Assembly (NCBI GenBank): GCA_007129655.1
Contig: SKVC01000030.1
Location: 1-9,631, forward strand
Reading direction: 5' to 3'
Origin: Thermoplasmata archaeon
GTDB lineage: Archaea > Thermoplasmatota > Thermoplasmata > Halarchaeoplasmatales > Halarchaeoplasmataceae
Length of the DNA: 9,631 nucleotides
Below the pieces are notes generated by a model. The model was not told the DNA's origin, searched no databases, and saw nothing but the letters and a program-made list of their open reading frames with translations. Positions within the stretch are counted from its first letter, which is position 1. Each line of letters starts with the position of its first letter. Below, piece by piece: positions 5,340-9,631 of the stretch. The translations under genes were made by a program, and so were the position numbers.

Positions 5340-6854
5340 ATGGAAATTCACAACGCAAACAAAACCTGCTGGAACTGCCCCGCCGCGATACTCAAAGGCA
5401 ACGTTGATTTTAGAGGCTGCGGCCAATCGAGACGTATAGTTCCGAAGGGAGACGACAAACAGTTGATGATAGAATGTGCAAGACGTCCGGAACTGGGACA
5501 TTACGAACCTTCAATTACCTTTGAACAGTGCCCGGAATGGCGTGAAACAGAATTTGGTTATCTATTGAAGGATATGCGAGTGATGATACTGGGTTTGGAC
5601 GGTTATCTGGGATGGCCCCTGGCTTTGAAACTCGGAAAGCTGGGTTGTAAAGTATCCGGAGTCGATAACTATCTTCGCCGTGACATGGTCATGGAGAAGG
5701 GATCTCATACCGTCGTACCCATAGCCAGGATGACGGACAGATTGAAGACGGCCAGCGAAGTATTAGGAGTCAATATCAATTTCAGACAGATGGAACTTAA
5801 TGATCTGAAGGCCTTACGCGAATTCATAGACGAAGTAAAACCGGAAGCGATAGTTCACTATGCCGAGATAACCGCAGCTCCCTATTCCATGGTAGATGTC
5901 GAGCACGCCATAAAGACACAGAAAAATAATGTGCTCGGTACCATGGGATTGCTGTGGATAATGAAGGACATAGTTCCTATGAGCTCACTGCTTAAGTTGG
6001 GTACCATGGGAGAGTACGGCAGTCCCCTTACCGGGCGGCCGCTTTTTGAAGGTATGTTCCCCAACGATGCCGTCCTTCAATGGGATGATCGTGAATGGAG
6101 CATGGGTGGTGAGTTGACTCCACGAGATCCTCACAGCTTTTATCACGTATCGAAGGTACAGGATACCTACAACGTCTACGAAGCCTGTAAATACTGGTGG
6201 CTGCGTTCCTACGATATAATGCAGGGAGTGATATTTGGTGTTCATACAGATGAAGTCGCAGCACACCCGGACCTGCGTACCAGGTTGGATTACGACGAAT
6301 GGTTCGGTACGGTGGTCAATCGGTTCGTTACACAGTCTTTACTCGGTATACCGCTGACGGTGTACGGCGAGGGAGAACAGATCCGAGGTATGATCGCACT
6401 GGAAGATGCTATGGAGTGCATGGTACGATTGATAGCGGCTCCGCCGGAACCCGGACAGTACGATGTCGTCAATCAGATATCGGGACTCTACAAGATACGT
6501 GAAGTTGCGGATACCGTTGCCGAAGTCGGTAGTGAGAACCATGGTCTGGACATAGAGATACAGCGGTTGGAGAATCCCCGGGTCGAAGCGGAGAGGCATC
6601 CATTCGAGGTTGTTTCCAGTAAATTATCAAAAGAACACGGTTTCTTCCCGAACGTTCCTTTGGAGAAGGAGATCGACCGTATGTTCGAATTGCTGTCCGA
6701 AGATGAGATCATGAATAGGATAGATCAGAAGAAGCACGTTATCATGCCCGTAACTCGCTGGAGTGGCGAGAAGAAGGAATCGGGAGTGTTAGAGGTCTAC
6801 AAACCCGGAGAGAAGAAGGAAGAAGGCTACAAGGGCATATTAGATACGGAGTGA
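5340..6854 (+). CDS. UDP-sulfoquinovose synthase-like (SQD1/Agl3 family) enzyme with Cys-rich N-terminal domain
   Basis: An extended short-chain dehydrogenase/reductase. Family members SQD1 and archaeal Agl3 convert UDP-glucose and sulfite to UDP-sulfoquinovose using bound NAD. Numbering from the ATG at 5340 (504 residues): NAD motif GLDGYLGW at 85-92, acidic D109 in GVDNYLRR, catalytic Thr222 in KLGTMGEYG, Tyr268 and Lys272 in SFYHVSK, then QGVIFGVHTDE, RLDYD, NRF, PLTVYGEGEQIRG and NPRVEAE, all strongly SQD1-like. Two departures stand out. First, residues 1-75 form an additional domain with Cys10, 13, 27, 46 and 64 that SQD1 lacks. Second, the family's EQRSAPYSM segment reads EITAAPYSM, so Gln and Arg are replaced by Ile and Thr. 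A charged tail of about 45 residues follows the catalytic fold. It is cytoplasmic and in an operon with a phosphodiesterase and a thioredoxin. Family assignment is firm; the product could be a different UDP-sugar. Confidence 0.88.
   Translation: MEIHNANKTCWNCPAAILKGNVDFRGCGQSRRIVPKGDDKQLMIECARRPELGHYEPSITFEQCPEWRETEFGYLLKDMRVMILGLDGYLGWPLALKLGKLGCKVSGVDNYLRRDMVMEKGSHTVVPIARMTDRLKTASEVLGVNINFRQMELNDLKALREFIDEVKPEAIVHYAEITAAPYSMVDVEHAIKTQKNNVLGTMGLLWIMKDIVPMSSLLKLGTMGEYGSPLTGRPLFEGMFPNDAVLQWDDREWSMGGELTPRDPHSFYHVSKVQDTYNVYEACKYWWLRSYDIMQGVIFGVHTDEVAAHPDLRTRLDYDEWFGTVVNRFVTQSLLGIPLTVYGEGEQIRGMIALEDAMECMVRLIAAPPEPGQYDVVNQISGLYKIREVADTVAEVGSENHGLDIEIQRLENPRVEAERHPFEVVSSKLSKEHGFFPNVPLEKEIDRMFELLSEDEIMNRIDQKKHVIMPVTRWSGEKKESGVLEVYKPGEKKEEGYKGILDTE
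6848..6854 (+). promoter_or_regulatory. Ribosome-binding site of the thioredoxin gene
   Basis: ggagtga overlaps the upstream TGA stop and lies four bases before the ATG at 6859. It indicates translation of the thioredoxin from the operon mRNA. Confidence 0.55.
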
Positions 6855-6858
6855 ACCC

Positions 6859-7167
6859 ATGGAAGTAAACGCTGAAGAATTTCAGAATAGGATTATCGAA
6901 GCCGACAAACCTGTTTTCGCACTGTTTCTAGCTTCATGGTGTACCGCCTGTAAACGAAGTCAAGTGACGGTCCGTGAGCTGGAGAAAGAGAGGGACGACA
7001 TCCTGGTGCTTGAGATCAACGTTGATAGAAACGATTCCGTACGGGATGAGCTCAACATACTGGGTGTCCCTACCTTCATCCTATTCAAAGACGGTAAAGA
7101 AGTGGAAAGAAGAGTAGCGGCCCAGGCCAAACGGCAGCTCAATTCCATGATCGACGAATACGTTTGA
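6859..7167 (+). CDS. Thioredoxin-fold protein with WCTAC active site
   Basis: A 102-residue single-domain thioredoxin, the usual family length, cytoplasmic with no signal peptide. The redox motif is Trp27-Cys28-Thr-Ala-Cys31, followed by Lys. The cis-proline is Pro71 in GVPTFILFKDG, and VLEINVDRND forms the expected strand before it. The family reduces disulfides in partner proteins; thioredoxins also feed electrons to sulfur-assimilation reductases. Here it starts four bases after the SQD1-like stop, so it is co-transcribed and probably made with that enzyme. The active site TA dipeptide differs from the classical GP, which usually changes redox potential. A role in keeping the Cys-rich domain of the upstream enzyme reduced, or in sulfite supply, is inference from gene order only. 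Confidence 0.92.
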   Translation: MEVNAEEFQNRIIEADKPVFALFLASWCTACKRSQVTVRELEKERDDILVLEINVDRNDSVRDELNILGVPTFILFKDGKEVERRVAAQAKRQLNSMIDEYV

Positions 7168-7201
7168 TTCTGATAAGTAGCGCCAGTGGATTTGTATACG
7201 T

Positions 7202-9247
7202 CTATCTTTGGATCTTGACGTGTGTATTTGGTAACTTATCTTGCTTTCCCTTTCCTCTGAAGAGTGAGAGTATCATCACGGCCAGAGGGATGAACAGCAG
7301 CAAAGGCCAGTAGGAGAATTGAATCCTCGGTTCTTCCGCTATGGTGAATGTTGTGATTTGACGGGTGACGAAGTCTCGGTTATCTATATCATCGGAATTC
7401 AATTCCACATAGTATTCTCCCGGTTCGAGGTCACGAACTATGTATACGATGATGGATGAATGGCGTTGATATATGTCATTTCTAGATATTTCTACTCTCT
7501 CTCTGTCTCTGTAAAGTGTAAAAGCAGACTGCATATGTCCGAGAGCTACATATCCGTCGAATCTTATAGTTACGAATGTGAAGTCGCCGATGTGTTCAAC
7601 ACCGGTTTCCAGTATCTTTGGGAATACCTCTATCTCACGACTTTCAACGTAAAATAAAACACCATCCCAGTCATACATCTCGAGCCTGAAACTGAAATTA
7701 GACGTTATCTCATAGGGAAGACTCATCTCTCTGTAATCGACTTCGCTCTCCATATCCGCATGAGTTCTCCACACACCGTCACCGGCACTATACATTAATC
7801 TAAGACGCTGTACGCCGGGAACCCAAGTTGGTGTTTCCCAGCTTATGTTTACTCTCTGACGGACGTAGAAGGACTTGTTATCGGGAGATATACTGATAGA
7901 CAATGGATTCTCCTTCAAAACGGTAAACGGCGGAGAATGCGTCCAATTAACGTCTCCATGGGAATCCTTACAGCTTACATTAAGTACAGCCTCACCTGCA
8001 ATCCCGTCGACCGTCCATTCGTACTCTCCTGTATTTCGTATCGATTGTGCGATAACCCGCCATGTTTTGTTTTCATGATCGGTAGTAACCGATATGGTGA
8101 TAGGTCTGACGGGAAGAGGATGATCATCGGTGGCTATCCACCGTATCAAGTACGTCTGCCCTAAGAAGATGTGTGTTCCTTCGTAAGGTCTGATCACCTC
8201 CAATTCCGGCGGAAAATTGTCATATATCCTAAACGGCTGGGAATGTCCGTAACCGACATAACCACTAACGCTTCTACAGGAAACATTTACCAATGCATTC
8301 TTCACGGGATAATCGGCAAGAGGCATTTTCTCAACAGTCCATGTATAGCTTCCGGTATCGTCTAAACCGGTTACAATGGTTAACCATGTTATACCTCCGT
8401 CGGCGCTAAAACTGATATCTACCGGATTGTCGGCCAACGCGGCATTATCCGTGGTCCAGTTAATATACAGAGTTTCTCCTGTTAAAATCAGTATATCTCT
8501 CTCCGGCGTGACCACGTTAACTTTAGGCGCCCCCTCTTCTACCTCGAAATCGACGGAGAGATTCAGCTGTAGTCCATTACCGGGATCGCTTATATCACGT
8601 ATAACGCCTTCAAGCCGCCAGTTGTAATTTGAACCGGCTTGCATTCTTTGGGTGGGTGAGAACGTGACGGTGAAGTTATCGTTCACGGTGGATGTTCTAA
8701 ACGAACCCGCGATAACCGTTTCACCTCGCATCAAGGTGAAATTAGTGGAAACATCGTCCATGTTGACCGGTTGATCGAAGATTAGTTCCACTCCCTCTGT
8801 TGAAAATATAACATCTCCTGAAGACGGATGATAATCCAATAATTCAGGTGATGTAGAATCTATCCGTATCTGTACGAAGTCCCAGGCCCGCTGTTCTCCA
8901 TGCTCCGCCCTGATCAACAGGTAAAAGTTGTCGGTATCTATGGATGGTACCTCCCATGTAAAATTTAATGTTTCGTTTGCTGCAAAATTTGCTATTTCAT
9001 ATGGTCCTAATCCGTCATATGCGTATTCGATATACACCGATACATTACCAAGATCGAAGGTGGTGTTCACATCCCACGATATATTATGGGAACTTCCACC
9101 TGTCCAGCGTTCCCCGCCGGTGGGATTTGTAAATGAAACCTTGAGATATTCCTCTTCACCGGATACTGCGTTTAAAGTGAAGGGTATGGCTAATTGGAAT
9201 AGTAGTAAGGTTATTACAAGTATGGGGAGGATATATCTTCTATTCAT
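7202..9247 (-). CDS. Secreted Ig-like surface protein, single C-terminal membrane anchor, heavily N-glycosylated
   Basis: A 681-residue type I membrane protein facing outward. Residues 1-30 form a signal peptide (MNRRY, then a hydrophobic stretch to about 28). The body is a chain of beta-sandwich modules: about 36-131 (TNPTGGERW...NISW), 132-238 resembling an SbsA-type Ig-like domain (PSSGDVIFS, IFDQPVN), 241-345 and 348-445 clearly related repeats (each with TGxYxWTV and NVSC), 449-545 (SISISPDNKSF, NISW) and a last module to about 637. A membrane span lies at about 647-664, followed by the basic tail FRGKGKQDK. I count 16 N-X-S/T sequons, all outside the membrane. The only two cysteines, 324 and 426, sit at equivalent places of the two repeats. 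No SD or clear TATA box is seen upstream; the dehydratase gene ends 60 bases before it. It may be a surface-layer or adhesion protein; ligand unknown. Confidence 0.88.
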   Translation of the reverse strand: MNRRYILPILVITLLLFQLAIPFTLNAVSGEEEYLKVSFTNPTGGERWTGGSSHNISWDVNTTFDLGNVSVYIEYAYDGLGPYEIANFAANETLNFTWEVPSIDTDNFYLLIRAEHGEQRAWDFVQIRIDSTSPELLDYHPSSGDVIFSTEGVELIFDQPVNMDDVSTNFTLMRGETVIAGSFRTSTVNDNFTVTFSPTQRMQAGSNYNWRLEGVIRDISDPGNGLQLNLSVDFEVEEGAPKVNVVTPERDILILTGETLYINWTTDNAALADNPVDISFSADGGITWLTIVTGLDDTGSYTWTVEKMPLADYPVKNALVNVSCRSVSGYVGYGHSQPFRIYDNFPPELEVIRPYEGTHIFLGQTYLIRWIATDDHPLPVRPITISVTTDHENKTWRVIAQSIRNTGEYEWTVDGIAGEAVLNVSCKDSHGDVNWTHSPPFTVLKENPLSISISPDNKSFYVRQRVNISWETPTWVPGVQRLRLMYSAGDGVWRTHADMESEVDYREMSLPYEITSNFSFRLEMYDWDGVLFYVESREIEVFPKILETGVEHIGDFTFVTIRFDGYVALGHMQSAFTLYRDRERVEISRNDIYQRHSSIIVYIVRDLEPGEYYVELNSDDIDNRDFVTRQITTFTIAEEPRIQFSYWPLLLFIPLAVMILSLFRGKGKQDKLPNTHVKIQR

Positions 9248-9307
9248 TACTAGAAAAAAGAGATAGGTTTAGTTAACCTTTTTGGTTTGTATTGAGAAAA
9301 ATATGAG

Positions 9308-9631
9308 TCAGTTCATTTCGTACTTTTCTTTGTAGTATTTTTTAAACTCGCCGGACTTGATCGGTTTCCACCAATCTTCATTCTCGATATACCATTGGAT
9401 GGTTTTTGTCATCGCTCCGTCGAAATCGTGTTTAGGTTTCCATCCTAACCGATTTATTTTAGAATTGTCCAAAGCATATCTTCGGTCGTGTCCCGGTCGA
9501 TCTTCTACATATTTTATAAGACCTTCACCTTTTCCGGTGACATCGAGTATCTTATTAGTGATCTCCATGTTGGTTCTCTCGTTTTCTCCCCCCACATTGT
9601 AGGCTTCACCAACCTTTCCTTTTCTAAATAA
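9308..9631 (-). CDS. rfbB: dTDP-glucose 4,6-dehydratase (RmlB), C-terminal part, runs off the window
   Basis: The last 107 codons of a gene whose 5' part lies beyond the right edge; the frame is open through 9631. The sequence begins LFRKGKVGEAYNVGG, continues NERTNMEI, then EDRPGHDRRYALD, KINRLGWKP and TIQWYIENEDWW, which is the characteristic end of RmlB/RfbB. The enzyme is an NAD-dependent extended SDR that turns dTDP-glucose into dTDP-4-keto-6-deoxyglucose, the entry to rhamnose and other deoxysugars. The catalytic part is outside the window, so activity cannot be judged. A T-rich stretch (TATTTTTCTC on the minus strand, about 9294-9303) just after the TGA could end transcription before the surface protein gene, or the two may be read together. 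Confidence 0.9.
   Translation of the reverse strand, partial: LFRKGKVGEAYNVGGENERTNMEITNKILDVTGKGEGLIKYVEDRPGHDRRYALDNSKINRLGWKPKHDFDGAMTKTIQWYIENEDWWKPIKSGEFKKYYKEKYEMN

Noticed and set aside
5985..6266. Overlapping minus-strand open frames within the SQD1-like gene
   Set aside because: They lack ribosome-binding sites and domains and lie opposite a strongly conserved enzyme core.
9261..9285. Inverted repeat aggtt/aacct followed by five T upstream of the surface protein gene
   Set aside because: Only 5 bp with a 5-base loop and oriented for plus-strand transcription, where no gene ends nearby; too weak to call.

Overview
The window looks archaeal, at moderate GC with AT-rich gaps. The evidence is TATA boxes about 26-29 bases upstream of start codons that have little or no leader (metG and the phosphodiesterase gene), a methionyl-tRNA synthetase with four CxxC pairs and a fused C-terminal tRNA-binding domain, a tRNA gene without an encoded CCA, T-run terminators, and a type I surface protein full of N-glycosylation sequons. 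The Ig-like surface protein style suggests a euryarchaeote, possibly Thermoplasmatota; this assignment is an inference with low confidence.

Layout. The left part (about 1-3012) is read on the minus strand: tRNA-Gly(UCC), then metG, then a small conserved-looking protein of unknown function with its own TATA box, an SD-led start and a hairpin/T-run terminator. Between the tRNA and metG lie three back-to-back, nearly uninterrupted perfect inverted repeats, the first of which includes the tRNA 3' end. A divergent promoter region (3013-3143) separates this from a plus-strand block: a protein of unknown function (ending at 4073), then a tight three-gene operon. The operon encodes an alkaline-phosphatase-superfamily phosphodiesterase/phosphohydrolase, a UDP-sulfoquinovose-synthase (SQD1/Agl3)-like enzyme with an extra Cys-rich N-terminal domain, and a thioredoxin. 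Converging on this operon from the right, on the minus strand, are the 3' part of an RmlB-type dTDP-glucose 4,6-dehydratase and a 681-residue secreted, membrane-anchored Ig-like surface protein with 16 N-glycosylation sequons.

How they may work together. The right half reads as part of a cell-surface glycan locus: two nucleotide-sugar enzymes (an RmlB-type dehydratase and a putative sulfosugar synthase), a phosphohydrolase, a thioredoxin and a potential glycoprotein acceptor. Sulfoquinovose made by Agl3 is known in the Sulfolobus S-layer N-glycan, so a related sulfonated glycan is a reasonable hypothesis here. However, this homolog lacks two residues of the conserved EQR-SAPYSM segment, so its exact product is open. 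The two strongest oddities are the Cys-rich fusion on the SQD1-like enzyme, with a thioredoxin directly downstream, and the triple hairpin array after tRNA-Gly.

No gap longer than 300 bases exists in the window. No CRISPR array, insertion sequence or rRNA was seen.
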